A stretch of DNA of 64,000 nucleotides from Vibrio breoganii (GCF_001677275.1 NZ_CP016179.1:186001-250000), one strand, 5' to 3'; numbered from the stretch's first letter, positions 8,846-16,913 are shown. Translations and numbers: made by a program. The notes: generated by a model not told the origin, from the sequence alone.

Positions 8846-9044
8846 AGTAGAGCATAAATTTCATGGTAATTTGGTTGCAGAGGTGGCGGTTGATCCGTGT
8901 TCTCGAGTGACGCATGAGGTGGATGTTTCCCCGGGAAACTTAGTTGGAGCGATTAAGTCGCTACTCCACAGAGATATGTCTATGGGTGTTCGTATCAAGC
9001 GAATATGTGGTCTAGACGAAGACCAGATATACAGCGTCATTTAA
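8817..9044 (+). CDS. Hypothetical protein, 75 aa
   Basis: ATG 8817 follows a GGGAGG ribosome-binding site that lies inside the previous gene, so the two are translationally coupled. The product (MDLYTAIANKVEHKF start) is a small cytoplasmic protein without known motifs. A strong terminator follows 17 bases after the stop. Confidence 0.6.
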   Translation: MDLYTAIANKVEHKFHGNLVAEVAVDPCSRVTHEVDVSPGNLVGAIKSLLHRDMSMGVRIKRICGLDEDQIYSVI

Positions 9045-9060
9045 ATCAAAATGTTAAATT

Positions 9061-9090
9061 AATGCCCACTCTTTTCGAGTGGGCATTTTT
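9061..9090 (+). terminator. Rho-independent terminator
   Basis: AATGCCCACTC and GAGTGGGCATT arms around TTTTC, followed by a T run. Confidence 0.9.
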
Positions 9091-9202
9091 GTGCCTGTTT
9101 TGCTGGTTTGGTAAGAAACGCAAAAAAAGCGCAACTAATTAAATGGTGGAAAGAGCACGGCTTACTTTGATTTAGGCTTCCCATGAATCAAGGTGTTTTG
9201 AA

Positions 9203-9415
9203 ATGAAAAGCGTAATTTTACTTGTGGCTACGGCTGCTTTCTCTGTAGGTGCGATTGCTGACTCTGAGGTCTGTAAGAAGATTGGTGAGGCGCAAGCGGG
9301 CAATGATCATGATACGGTTATTGAGTTAGCGTCAAAGGTTAAACCAGAGGACCTGGAGAGCTGTAAGCTGATAGCTCGTGATGTCCGAACTGACATTAAC
9401 CTTTCGTTTGATTAG
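9203..9415 (+). CDS. Small periplasmic protein, 70 aa
   Basis: A Sec signal peptide (MKSVILLVATAAFSVGAIA, cleavage before DSEVC) leads to a mature protein of about 50 residues with two cysteines, which could form one disulfide. No family recognised. It is monocistronic and ends at a shared bidirectional terminator. Confidence 0.65.
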   Translation: MKSVILLVATAAFSVGAIADSEVCKKIGEAQAGNDHDTVIELASKVKPEDLESCKLIARDVRTDINLSFD

Positions 9416-9422
9416 AAAGCAA

Positions 9423-9457
9423 AAAGCCTAGAAAGATAATCTCTCTAGGCTTTGTTT
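9423..9457. terminator. Bidirectional terminator between convergent genes
   Basis: AAAGCCTAG and CTAGGCTTT arms with T-rich flanks on both sides, between the small periplasmic gene and the convergent 81-residue gene. Confidence 0.8.
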
Positions 9458-9702
9458 TAAATCGCTTCTGTTTCTTCTAGATCGGATAAGTACATTGAAT
9501 ACCCAATAGGTGAATATTGGAGTTGCTCATCAACGACAAGAGTAACATGTACTTCTTGATCCGGATCCGCGCCAGCATCAAACATGGCTTTGGCTGCTAG
9601 TCTTGCTGCGTTCTCGAAGTCAGTAGCTTTGCATTTCACTATCTCGTCATCACCGCCATTTGGATGGCACTGGCACAGGTAGTTCTTTAAAGTCTCGCTC
9701 AT
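9457..9702 (-). CDS. Hypothetical protein, 81 aa
   Basis: ATG 9702 has an AGGAA site; an adjacent ATG at 9705 is possible. The protein has CQCHPNGGDDE near its N-terminus and otherwise looks like a small alpha/beta domain (NAARLAAKAMFDAGADPDQE then a strand VHVTLVVDE). A similar helix-strand layout occurs in small phage-type proteins, but no family is assigned. Confidence 0.6.
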   Translation of the reverse strand: MSETLKNYLCQCHPNGGDDEIVKCKATDFENAARLAAKAMFDAGADPDQEVHVTLVVDEQLQYSPIGYSMYLSDLEETEAI

Positions 9703-9807
9703 CATTCTGTTCCTTATGTTTCATGTAGAAAGGTTAACTTCCCAAATTTGGGTCGCAGATGATGTATGAGCAAAACTGACAATAAGTTATTGTCTCGAGT
9801 TTCTTTC

Positions 9808-10065
9808 CTAGGCTTCTTTAAGAAGGTCTCTTAAGTCGGTAAGGGCTTGTTCTGAGTCAGGGCCTTCTGCTGATAATGCGACAGTGGCATTGCCTTGAAC
9901 TCTCAAATCTACGATGTCTTTAAGGTTCTTGGCATTTGCGCTTCCGTCCCTGTAAAACAAAGTGATGTCAGATTTAAACTCGCTCGCTTTCTTCGCCAAT
10001 TTTGCAGCCGGTCTTGTGTGTAGGCCGTTCGCATCGCCAATGACGACATCTTGAAATTTTTTCAT
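9808..10065 (-). CDS. HPr-like phosphocarrier protein, 85 aa
   Basis: The protein matches the HPr family in length and layout. The phospho-accepting His lies in GLHTRPAAKLAKKA (residue 16), the motif that in PTS HPr receives phosphate from enzyme I. The second conserved region reads ANAKNLKDIVDL, where classical HPr has AKS; the regulatory Ser46 is therefore replaced by Asn. It is the last of three minus-strand genes with a YjbQ-like and an aldolase-like gene. It may act as an Npr/FPr-like carrier or a dedicated phosphocarrier for this small cluster. The family is clear, the partner is not. Confidence 0.85.
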   Translation of the reverse strand: MKKFQDVVIGDANGLHTRPAAKLAKKASEFKSDITLFYRDGSANAKNLKDIVDLRVQGNATVALSAEGPDSEQALTDLRDLLKEA

Positions 10066-10101
10066 CTTTTAGTTCTCTTTTTGTTGATGGTTAAGGTGCG
10101 G

Positions 10102-10488
10102 TTAAGCGCCCATAATCATGATGGAGAATGTGCGTTCACTGTCACTATCCAAGTCGAAGTCAATCGCGTGCAGGTAACACGTTGAGTTGATATTCAGTGC
10201 GCCATTGCGGACAATAACGGTTTCGCTATAACCGATATGGCAGGCTACTGTGTGCGGGCAGGTTATTGCCTGGTCGTTATCCTTGGTGGGGTTGGTCCCA
10301 CCTTCGTTTGGTGTTTGAGTCTCATCTATAATGGTTACACTGCAGGTTGCGTGCGCGGTTTGAATAACACAGACGCCTTCCGTGACACTGGATTCAAGTA
10401 GCGCTTCCCTGACTTGTTCAGTGATGTCGTTCCAAGAGATCTCACCTGCTAGGGTGGTCACTTTTAGATCCTTGTGAAAAACCTTCAT
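10102..10488 (-). CDS. YjbQ-family (UPF0047) protein
   Basis: The 128-residue protein shows the YjbQ-type pattern: TAHATCSVTIIDE (the His-containing loop), a central CPHTVACHIGYSE with another His, and a C-terminal acidic strand AIDFDLDSDSERTFSIMIMG corresponding to the family's DGPRxRxxxVxxxG. YjbQ proteins are trimeric, and some have weak thiamine-phosphate-synthase activity; their true function is uncertain. The usual GTWQ segment is replaced by NSTCYLH, so this is a divergent member. It lies between the aldolase-like and HPr-like genes on the same strand. Confidence 0.75.
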   Translation of the reverse strand: MKVFHKDLKVTTLAGEISWNDITEQVREALLESSVTEGVCVIQTAHATCSVTIIDETQTPNEGGTNPTKDNDQAITCPHTVACHIGYSETVIVRNGALNINSTCYLHAIDFDLDSDSERTFSIMIMGA

Positions 10489-10504
10489 TTATCGCTCCGG
10501 GTGA

Positions 10505-11302
10505 TCAGCTTGTTTCGGTTAATAACACTTGGTAATAGTTGCTGAGTGTTCTGCCAATCTGGGTAGCGATAGCTTTCTTCATCTCAAAATAGTTGCTGTA
10601 GTCGCCTGTCTTGGCGGCTTGCGTTCCCGCTCGCATGAAATCAGAGAAGATGTGCACTTTTGCGATACCAAGTTCGGCGCATTTCGTTAGGTTTTCATAT
10701 CCGCTCAGTGCATTAGCGTTCATTGTGAGCGGAATGCTGACTTCGTTGCGTATAGCTTTGAGTTGTTCAAAGTTGATAAGAGCGGGGTCGCTATTAATAT
10801 CTTGGGCTTGGTTGATGTGGATTCGGAGTGAATCGACACCGGTAATTTGTGTAAACTCTCTCGCTTCCGCAGGGTCTGTGATTGACCTGTGGTGACCGCC
10901 AATTTTGCCTTCAACGGTAACGCCATGTAGATGCGCGTAATCCACGACTGCTTTAGTTCTTGATGCGTTGGTTTCAAAATCATCCATTGAAGCGTCGAGC
11001 ATTACACTGGTAAACCCAAGCTCAATAGCTTCCTTGATAACCTCAAAGTCATGGCATGCATCAAGATGAAGGGCCATTTGTGAGTCGTAGATGTCAGAAA
11101 GAAGAAAGGCTGTTATTGCTGCTTCTTTGAGGCCGAAGTGCTCTAGGTGACATGATGGCATGCTGAGAATTAACGGTTTTTGTAGCTGAGCTGCGACTTC
11201 TGCGTAGCTTTTCGCTGTTAAGAAGTCGACAAGGTTAGCTGATGGAATGGCGAACCCTTGCTTGCTTGCGTTAGATAGCATGCGTTTCGTTGTTACGAGC
11301 AT
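10505..11302 (-). CDS. Class II aldolase-like protein lacking zinc ligands
   Basis: The true start is ATG 11302 (AGGA upstream); a longer frame to 11476 has no site. The fold follows GatY/KbaY/Fba class II aldolases: SMPSCHLEH, HLDAC, SVMLDASM, GVTVEGKIGG, TDPAEAREFTQITGVDSL and LGIAKVHIFSD. In functional enzymes HLDHx gives the proton donor Asp and a zinc His, and later GTxHG and HGGSG give the other zinc ligands. Here these read HLDAC, INQAQD and MNANALSG, so all three zinc histidines are missing. The protein is probably not an aldolase. Grouping with HPr-like and YjbQ-like genes suggests a repurposed sugar-phosphate binding or regulatory role, which is inference. Confidence 0.8.
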   Translation of the reverse strand: MLVTTKRMLSNASKQGFAIPSANLVDFLTAKSYAEVAAQLQKPLILSMPSCHLEHFGLKEAAITAFLLSDIYDSQMALHLDACHDFEVIKEAIELGFTSVMLDASMDDFETNASRTKAVVDYAHLHGVTVEGKIGGHHRSITDPAEAREFTQITGVDSLRIHINQAQDINSDPALINFEQLKAIRNEVSIPLTMNANALSGYENLTKCAELGIAKVHIFSDFMRAGTQAAKTGDYSNYFEMKKAIATQIGRTLSNYYQVLLTETS

Positions 11303-11460
11303 TTTTGGTGATCCTGTGTGATGACTAAAAGGCAAGGCGAACCTAGCCGATCTGCCTATTAGAAATGCTATGTCTTTTGTGGGGTTGGGTTTTCGAGCAG
11401 ATTCACAGTAACTAGATCTTGGTTCGGTGCTTTTCCGAGGTGCCTCGAAAAAAATAAAGA

Positions 11461-11493
11461 AAACCTCCGAACACATAAAGCGATCAGAGGTTT
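11461..11493 (-). terminator. Terminator for the 213-aa gene
   Basis: Arms AAACCTC and GAGGTTT; on the minus strand they are followed by a T-rich run (TTTATTTTTTT), just after the stop at 11500. Confidence 0.75.
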
Positions 11494-11499
11494 AGTTGT

Positions 11500-12141
11500 T
11501 TACATCTCTACAATGCTTGGCGAAAGAAGTAGTGCCGTGTAACCAGTGTGGAAGTTACTCTCTACCATTACGTAGGCGCCAGTATCGGCGCAATCCTCAA
11601 GGTCGAGGGATATTCCTGCGTTATAGAAACCTTTGCTTTCTAATTGGCTGTTAATGAGATTGCTAAGGGCATTAAAAAGCGCGAAATGGGGTTTACCTAG
11701 GTTATGCCATCGCGTGTCTTCGAATACGCTAATGTCTTCCATGGATTCCAGATCTATTTTGCTTGCTTTGGTACTGCCGACTTTATTTAAAGTCAGTTTC
11801 ATACCCTCAAGAGCATCAATTAACTTCTTAACAGAACCATCTTTACCTTCAACGTCTTCACCAAGAATGAAGTCCACTTCAGTAATTTCAAACTGAACGA
11901 GACGCATCGGCTTGAGTCGTGAGTAATTGCTCAACGTGGAGCAGGTATAGTCTGTATCGAACGTACAGCCACAGATATCACACTCTACGTGGTACTCGTT
12001 AATGTGGCCACTTGAGCGATATTGCATCATGTTATGGCCGCATAGCGGGTTTGGACATACATCTCCATTCTCATCAGAGAATCGCTCGATGTCTTTTTCC
12101 GTCAGTGTTGGTTCAAAGCGAGATTTTTCAGATATTGCCAT
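11500..12141 (-). CDS. Zinc-finger-containing hypothetical protein, 213 aa
   Basis: Near residues 29-58 the spacing CPNPLCG ... CDICGCTF makes a likely four-cysteine zinc ribbon, as found in single-stranded nucleic-acid-binding or phage DNA-binding proteins. The rest is alpha/beta with an acidic middle (FILGEDVEGKDGSVKK). A conserved-looking restriction-alleviation (Lar-type) ribbon is one possibility, since Lar proteins start with a similar CPxCG pair, but this protein is much longer. Monocistronic with its own terminator. Confidence 0.6.
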   Translation of the reverse strand: MAISEKSRFEPTLTEKDIERFSDENGDVCPNPLCGHNMMQYRSSGHINEYHVECDICGCTFDTDYTCSTLSNYSRLKPMRLVQFEITEVDFILGEDVEGKDGSVKKLIDALEGMKLTLNKVGSTKASKIDLESMEDISVFEDTRWHNLGKPHFALFNALSNLINSQLESKGFYNAGISLDLEDCADTGAYVMVESNFHTGYTALLLSPSIVEM

Positions 12142-12382
12142 GTGTACTCCAGATCTACGGTTAGGTGGTGGCGTAAAGCCTTTTCAGCTCAATCGAGCTA
12201 ACGCCTTTGTTATGGCAACCCAAGTCGTTATTACGAGGTGTAATGTTTCCGAATTGCAATGTAGGGACACGTTCTGGCTTTGACTCTGTTTTGTTGAGGT
12301 TGGTTTTGGACTAATCGTGCTTGAGCGTGTGAATTGTTCACACACATTAAATTGGCTAAGAGCCATTATTAGGAGCGCGATT

Positions 12383-12820
12383 ATGGAAGTATTATGGGTT
12401 AAGTCTGAATCTGGTGTGGTTACTTATCGCCTTGGCGGTGCAGGTTCGATTGCAACAGTTTCTGTGCCTGAGAATCCTGCTGAAGCAGAGGTTTGCAAGT
12501 TAACTTTTGCGTTCAATACTGAAGAAACATTTCGCTGGGTTGGGACAAAAGGTTTCAACGAAGATGATTTGAAGAAATCAGTAATGAACAGTCGTGTGTT
12601 TGTGGCTGAGCAGAAGGGTTGGGACCTTTCTTTTATAGGTCTTCACCTAGCGGACGAATGGTGCAGTGAGTGCGACACTGAGGGCCAAGTGACGACAGAC
12701 GGTAAAGGAAAGTGCGACTGTTGCGGCAGAACGACTTTGCCTTGCAGTCAGTGCTTGAATGACCATATGTGTGATTGGAGTAACGAGGGTTGCACCCCGT
12801 TTCCAAGAGTAGCGGCTTAA
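12383..12820 (+). CDS. Cysteine-rich hypothetical protein, 145 aa
   Basis: ATG 12383 has a perfect AGGAG site; an upstream TTG frame from 12317 does not. The C-terminal half has a cluster of cysteines, CSECDTEGQVTTDGKGKC followed by DCCGRTTLPCSQC, consistent with one or two zinc-binding knuckles of the DnaJ or rubredoxin type. No signal peptide. Function unknown; a zinc-stabilised nucleic-acid or protein-binding domain is plausible. Confidence 0.65.
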   Translation: MEVLWVKSESGVVTYRLGGAGSIATVSVPENPAEAEVCKLTFAFNTEETFRWVGTKGFNEDDLKKSVMNSRVFVAEQKGWDLSFIGLHLADEWCSECDTEGQVTTDGKGKCDCCGRTTLPCSQCLNDHMCDWSNEGCTPFPRVAA

Positions 12821-12837
12821 GCAGCTGGTACTAACGA

Positions 12838-12861
12838 AACCCGACAATTGTCGGGTTTTTT
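12838..12861 (+). terminator. Rho-independent terminator
   Basis: AACCCGACA and TGTCGGGTT arms with a minimal AT loop and a T run, 18 bases after the stop of the cysteine-rich gene. Confidence 0.9.
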
Positions 12862-12940
12862 GCTATTTGGGAATTAGGTTAGATTTACAAGCTGACAAAA
12901 AAAACCACCAATAATAGTTAGTGGTGGTTTTAAGGAACGT

Positions 12941-13189
12941 CTATCTATGGATATTTCGGTACAGCCAAAATAGGCCGGTAAATACAGTTGCAACAATGCC
13001 AAGTGCAAGCACAGCTGTAATCTCGCCTAAGATAATAGCGTACTCAGGGAAGCCTTTCACTTTAAAAAATAATGCACTTGCTGCAGTAATGGCAGCAATC
13101 ACCGTTAATGCCCAGCAAAGCAAATCTAAGCTTAATGCTATCTTTGCCTTTGATGGAATCAAGCGCCAGTTTCTAAGTTCCCCAATCAT
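12941..13189 (-). CDS. Two-pass small membrane protein, 82 aa
   Basis: Two hydrophobic segments (near residues 22-42 and 50-75) with a short polar link predict a small inner-membrane protein. It overlaps the stop of the upstream gene in an ATGA arrangement, so the pair is translationally coupled. No family recognised; small membrane pairs like this occur as immunity or phage-exclusion proteins, but there is no direct evidence. Confidence 0.6.
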   Translation of the reverse strand: MIGELRNWRLIPSKAKIALSLDLLCWALTVIAAITAASALFFKVKGFPEYAIILGEITAVLALGIVATVFTGLFWLYRNIHR

Positions 13190-13446
13190 ACTGCGCTCCT
13201 TTTCTCAGAAGCTCGGTTGATTGTGTCTTCCTTAGTTTTCAGCCCGGTAATAGCAAGAGAGGCCAAAACTCTGAAGCTAACACCTGCAGTGATTGAAAAC
13301 AGTCCAGTCAGCAATCCAACTTTTGCGATTTCCACGGTCCATATTCGCGCACCAATCGTACCGATTATGAACGCTATAAGTGCGATTAAGAACGCACTCA
13401 CCGCAACCTTCGTAGCGAGTTTATCCAGGTTTTTAGATGTGATCAT
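13186..13446 (-). CDS. Two-pass small membrane protein, 86 aa
   Basis: This protein also has two hydrophobic segments (residues 11-31 and 35-70) and a polar, positively charged tail. It is the first gene of a coupled pair with the 82-residue membrane protein. A plausible AGGGGAAGA ribosome-binding site precedes the ATG at 13446. Function unknown. Confidence 0.6.
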   Translation of the reverse strand: MITSKNLDKLATKVAVSAFLIALIAFIIGTIGARIWTVEIAKVGLLTGLFSITAGVSFRVLASLAITGLKTKEDTINRASEKRSAV

Positions 13447-13588
13447 GTCTTCCCCTTATGGGCTGTAATGCCCTGTTTTTGACTCGCCAATGAGTCATTC
13501 AGATGTAGGTATGCAATCAATGTGTTTGCCGGTCTTTATGATTGACCGTAAAAGCATCGGTTGGCTGTTGGGTTGTGAGTGTGCCGAA

Positions 13589-13871
13589 AGTGGAACAAGG
13601 TTGATTTGTGGTTTTTGATTTGTGCGAAGTGTCTCGCAGGTTCGCTGAGGTGCCAGTAATGGAACAGAGAGTGCAAAAAACAGAACACAGTGTCCGAGCG
13701 TGGAACAAGGGGAATAAAGGTGTGAGATTGGAATGACGGAAAGTGCACTTTAGCTATCTTGGTTGATTTGGACCTTCTTGTGTTGTTTTGAGTGTGTGAT
13801 GGGACAGAAAAGGATCGCGTAATAGAAAACAGGAATCGTCATCGGTGCCTAATTTGTTCAAATAGTGGAAC
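13589..13871. repeat. Recurrent GGAACA motifs in a 445-base gap
   Basis: The gap 13447-13891 holds no convincing gene. The motif TGGAACA(A/G) recurs at 13591-13598, 13660-13667 and 13701-13708, again at 13866-13873 next to the start of the regulator gene, with a partial CAGAACA at 13681 and GGGACAG at 13801. Two copies extend to GTGGAACAAGG. Repeats this close to a helix-turn-helix gene may be its operators. Confidence 0.45.
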
Positions 13872-13891
13872 AGATTAATGGTGGGTGTTTT

Positions 13892-14332
13892 GTGTCTTTT
13901 GAGCAGTTAAATGGGGTAGAGCTTTCAGTTATGCGTCATGAGCTTCGTTTGTCGATAAAGGAAGTGTCTACGACGCTTGGTGTTAGTGAGCGCCTGTGGC
14001 GCTACTGGGAAATGGATGAGCGGCCAATGCGTCCAGAGATTGGCGATACAATGCGAATGATCATGAGTGAGCAAACTGCGCTGTTAGAGTCCATTTACGC
14101 AGAGATAGTAAACAATCCAGAGCTAGAACCCGATTCACTTCCCTGGTATCCAGATTACGCTGTATTTTGCAGTCTGTATCCGCAGCGAGCTAATCCTGTT
14201 GCTTGGCGTTTTTATCAGTCAATAGTTGCGGATATGTTCGTCACGTTGACCACTGTTACTTTGCATATGGATTCTAGAGTTCAGCCAGTAGGTGCGTTGT
14301 TGGGATGGTTGCAGATCACGCAAAAAGGCTAG
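13892..14332 (+). CDS. HTH regulator, DUF1870/Aca2-like
   Basis: The protein starts best at GTG 13892, placing the HTH close to the N-terminus (the frame is open from GTG 13865). Residues 13-45 read MRHELRLSIKEVSTTLGVSE then RLWRYWEMDERPMRPE. This follows the pattern of DUF1870 proteins such as YdiL and the anti-CRISPR-associated regulator Aca2 (LxLxxxEAAxxxGVSxRxWxYWExGxxxVPxxV), and the C-terminal PVAWRFYQSIVADM matches their GWRLxQSVxAxL region. Aca2 represses acr operons by binding inverted repeats. No known anti-CRISPR is next to it; downstream lie two paralogous membrane proteins. Family confidence is fair, Aca function is inference. Confidence 0.6.
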   Translation: MSFEQLNGVELSVMRHELRLSIKEVSTTLGVSERLWRYWEMDERPMRPEIGDTMRMIMSEQTALLESIYAEIVNNPELEPDSLPWYPDYAVFCSLYPQRANPVAWRFYQSIVADMFVTLTTVTLHMDSRVQPVGALLGWLQITQKG

Positions 14333-14431
14333 TTGAGAGCTGTTACGCAAATAACCATGCAAAAACCAAGGGGATTTGGTCTTAGCCCTACAATATTGGC
14401 TGTTTTTTAGCTAAGTAATAGGGTGTAAGTA

Positions 14432-14800
14432 ATGGTTGTGTTGGGGTATCTCGCGCTGGGTGTGCTGGTGGCAAGTCTGGCAGCGAGACAAGGTCGCTCG
14501 TTTTTCAATTGGTTGCTTTTGAGTGTGTTAATGACGCCAGTAGTAGGTGCTATGGCGCTGTATTTTGAAGGTAAGCCTGTATCAGCAGAAGAAAGCGCGG
14601 TTCTTGAAGGTTGTATTGAGGTATTTAATTTGATGTACGACCCTTCGCTTCACAGTACTCCTTTTTTAGTTAGTGTGCATAATCGCGTAAAGGCTGGTGA
14701 TGCTATTGATTCTGTTGTGTTGCGTTCTGCGATCTCAGAGATCGAGAAAATCGACACGGAAAGAGATTGCTTAGTCAAGGCGCGCTTTGTAAATGACTAA
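14432..14800 (+). CDS. Small membrane protein, paralogue 1, 122 aa
   Basis: Two hydrophobic segments (residues 2-16 and 24-44) precede a cytoplasmic helical domain of about 75 residues ending in ERDCLVKARFVND. The layout and residues such as RxxFxWxxxSxxxTPxxGxxAL recur in the next gene, so the two are paralogues. The ribosome-binding site is weak. Function unknown. Confidence 0.6.
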   Translation: MVVLGYLALGVLVASLAARQGRSFFNWLLLSVLMTPVVGAMALYFEGKPVSAEESAVLEGCIEVFNLMYDPSLHSTPFLVSVHNRVKAGDAIDSVVLRSAISEIEKIDTERDCLVKARFVND

Positions 14801-14917
14801 TTTAGTGTGTGGACAGCTAAATAAAAACGCAACACAGTGGTCACTGGTACGATGAACGCTCTATGGAATGTAGGTCTAGCAGAAATGCTAGTGAAGTCTA
14901 TTTCCGTGGAGGAAGTT

Positions 14918-15277
14918 ATGTATATTGCGTTGTATTTGGTAGCGGCATTGGTAGTAGGATTCTGCTCTGTTCGCTTCAACCGTTCGGGCTTCCTGTGGGT
15001 GGCTATCTCGATTGTTGTGACCCCCTTGATTGGTTTTATCGCTCTTGTTTGTCTGGGTGTGAGAGAAGATGAAGAGGATGCATTGTTGGCTGTTGGCTAT
15101 ACAGAGGTTTTCCTGAAGCGATACCGTCCTCGAGAGCATGATTCGATTTTTCTTGCGAACGTGCATCGCTTGATTCAAGAAGATCGCGATGTTGAAATTT
15201 CAATGCTAAAGCGTGCGCTAGATAGTATCGATACTATTGAAGCGAATAAGATTGCTCAGAAGTCAGCTAATTTTTAA
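14918..15277 (+). CDS. Small membrane protein, paralogue 2, 119 aa
   Basis: ATG 14918 has a strong GGAGGAAG site; the longer frame from 14837 is less likely. The order of features repeats the preceding gene: two hydrophobic segments, an F/LW-rich turn, VTPLIGFIALVCLG, and a C-terminal helical domain with VHRLIQEDRDVEISMLKRAL. Sequence similarity is low but collinear. The two genes follow the Aca2-like regulator on the same strand. Function unknown. Confidence 0.6.
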   Translation: MYIALYLVAALVVGFCSVRFNRSGFLWVAISIVVTPLIGFIALVCLGVREDEEDALLAVGYTEVFLKRYRPREHDSIFLANVHRLIQEDRDVEISMLKRALDSIDTIEANKIAQKSANF

Positions 15278-15296
15278 GTAAATACGTTATTGAAGA

Positions 15297-15328
15297 TCCA
15301 AGAGCAGTTGTTGCTCTTGGATTTTTTC
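15297..15328 (+). terminator. Rho-independent terminator
   Basis: ATCCAAGAGCA and TGCTCTTGGAT arms followed by TTTTTT, 20 bases after the second paralogue. Confidence 0.9.
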
Positions 15329-15350
15329 GTTTTAAGAGGTTCGACAAAAT

Positions 15351-15665
15351 ATGGGTTGGAGCGACAAGTACGAGTATAAAGTGATTCATGTGCATGATAT
15401 GGGATCGAGTTATTCTCTAGTCGAGATTTTTCAAGATGGTGTGAAGGTGCGTCCGATCGCCGGTTCATTGGTGCCCTCGAACAAAAACCCAAGCGAGTAT
15501 GCTCGCGAGTGTGTCTCGGAGCTTAGAGGGAGAGGTTTCGCTCGGGCATTTGTTGGTGGTATCGAAAAAGGCAATGCTTCCGGTATGCAGGAAATGATAG
15601 AGCGATATCTTAACTCGACTTTGACCACACGCCCGCGCTTTGCTGGATTTGAAGAGGTAATCTAG
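15351..15665 (+). CDS. Hypothetical protein, 104 aa
   Basis: A cytoplasmic protein starting MGWSDKYEYKVIHVHDMGSS with no membrane segment. Alternating strands and a central helix (SEYARECVSELRGRGFARAF) suggest a small alpha/beta domain. It is separated from the upstream membrane pair by a terminator, so it has its own promoter. Family not recognised. Confidence 0.55.
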   Translation: MGWSDKYEYKVIHVHDMGSSYSLVEIFQDGVKVRPIAGSLVPSNKNPSEYARECVSELRGRGFARAFVGGIEKGNASGMQEMIERYLNSTLTTRPRFAGFEEVI

Positions 15666-15673
15666 GCCTCAGT

Positions 15674-15715
15674 GCGTTATGTGTTATGCGTTATGTGTTA
15701 TGCGTTATGCGTTAA
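15674..15715. repeat. Short tandem repeat, GCGTTAT/GTGTTAT units
   Basis: Seven-base units GCGTTAT and GTGTTAT alternate about six times between the 104-residue gene and the convergent transporter gene. The last units supply the transporter's stop codon at 15705. A simple-sequence repeat is a potential slippage site. Confidence 0.75.
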
Positions 15716-16913
15716 GTTCGGTCTTGCTTGGTATTGTGTATAGGCCTTTCAGTAGAGCATAGAAGTGGAAAATAGTGCTGATCGCTACACACGCTACAAC
15801 CCAGTAGTCTGCTGTGCCAAACAATATAAAACTAGAATATAGGCCGATAAGGCTAACGATCGTTCCGCCACTTCTCGCTGCAAAGAATGAATCCAAAACA
15901 GCATTAAAACCGAAATGTTTTTGACCTAAGGTGTTTAGGAAGGTCACGTATTCAGAGGTGTTAATTATCCGGCCAATCTCGCAAATCATAAATGCGCCAA
16001 TGGTGATTAAGCACAATATAACGCTTGATGACAACTGTTCTCTAAATACAAAGATGACCGTGGTGGTAATGATTGAGACAACGAGAAAAGACATACTATA
16101 ACTGAGCATCTTCGCGTGGATACTTTCAGCCTTGGGCTTAGTATAGAACGCAAGAGATGCAGCTCCCGACACAGCGCCAATGATAGACATTAATGTGAAT
16201 TTGTAGTCGGCCCAGTTCAGGTTTGTGATTACATCGAATAAGACAACTGGAATAACGTATACGCCAATGGCTGCACTGCTGATGTTTAGCCAAAACGCTG
16301 ATTGCGTGTAATGCCAGAGAGGTCTTGAGTGCTCTTGATTTAGTGTCTCCTTCGGTTTTTGTTCTTTGCTGGTGGTCTTCAGAGAGAATTGCAGTGTCTT
16401 TAATGAGTACAGCAATATAGCAATATACAGTGTGCGGATATCAATATCCGCGAGTAAGCCCACTATTGGTTTGCTGAACACTAAGCCAATACCCATGAGC
16501 GTAGAACCGATAACCAGGTAATTCTTTCTCTTCGTCTTGAGCGCACGTACAAAGCGTTTAACTGTGACATTGTACTTGAGAGAGTCTTCGTCTTTTATTG
16601 TGGAGAGTAGGGCAATCAGGATAGATAGTGTTATGTGTATGTAGGCATCTGAAAATATCATCAGTAGCGACATTGCCACTGCACCGATAGCTACATAGCG
16701 TTCAAAGCCGAAATGACGCAAGTGGCTCTTCCCGGCATTAAGTAGAAACAGAGCAACATTGTTAATAACTAGCCCTAGTAATATTTCTTGCTGGGTGGAC
16801 TGCATGGCGAGTAAAGCCATTACAAAGAAGCCGTTAGCGCTTCGAACTAGTGTCACTCCCCAAAACTGCTTTAGCCAGAATCGATTTTTCAAATACCACG
16901 AGACGTTTATCAC
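15705..16913 (-). CDS. Multi-pass membrane protein, MFS-like, 402 aa
   Basis: About ten to twelve hydrophobic segments run through the 402 residues, with a cytoplasmic central loop rich in K/E (residues 180-205), the usual two-half layout of major facilitator transporters. The signature loop motif (GxxxDRxGRR) is not present; an ICEIGRIINTSEY segment lies in the second half. Substrate unknown. Its stop codon lies in a tandem repeat, so the C-terminus may vary by slippage. Confidence 0.55.
   Translation of the reverse strand: MINVSWYLKNRFWLKQFWGVTLVRSANGFFVMALLAMQSTQQEILLGLVINNVALFLLNAGKSHLRHFGFERYVAIGAVAMSLLMIFSDAYIHITLSILIALLSTIKDEDSLKYNVTVKRFVRALKTKRKNYLVIGSTLMGIGLVFSKPIVGLLADIDIRTLYIAILLYSLKTLQFSLKTTSKEQKPKETLNQEHSRPLWHYTQSAFWLNISSAAIGVYVIPVVLFDVITNLNWADYKFTLMSIIGAVSGAASLAFYTKPKAESIHAKMLSYSMSFLVVSIITTTVIFVFREQLSSSVILCLITIGAFMICEIGRIINTSEYVTFLNTLGQKHFGFNAVLDSFFAARSGGTIVSLIGLYSSFILFGTADYWVVACVAISTIFHFYALLKGLYTIPSKTELNA

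Noticed and set aside
10505..11302. Functional fructose-bisphosphate aldolase
   Set aside because: All three zinc-binding His positions are replaced.
15674..15715. Integron attC-like site because of TTATGCGTTA-type sequence
   Set aside because: No R and L box pairing or hairpin was found; it is a simple heptamer repeat.
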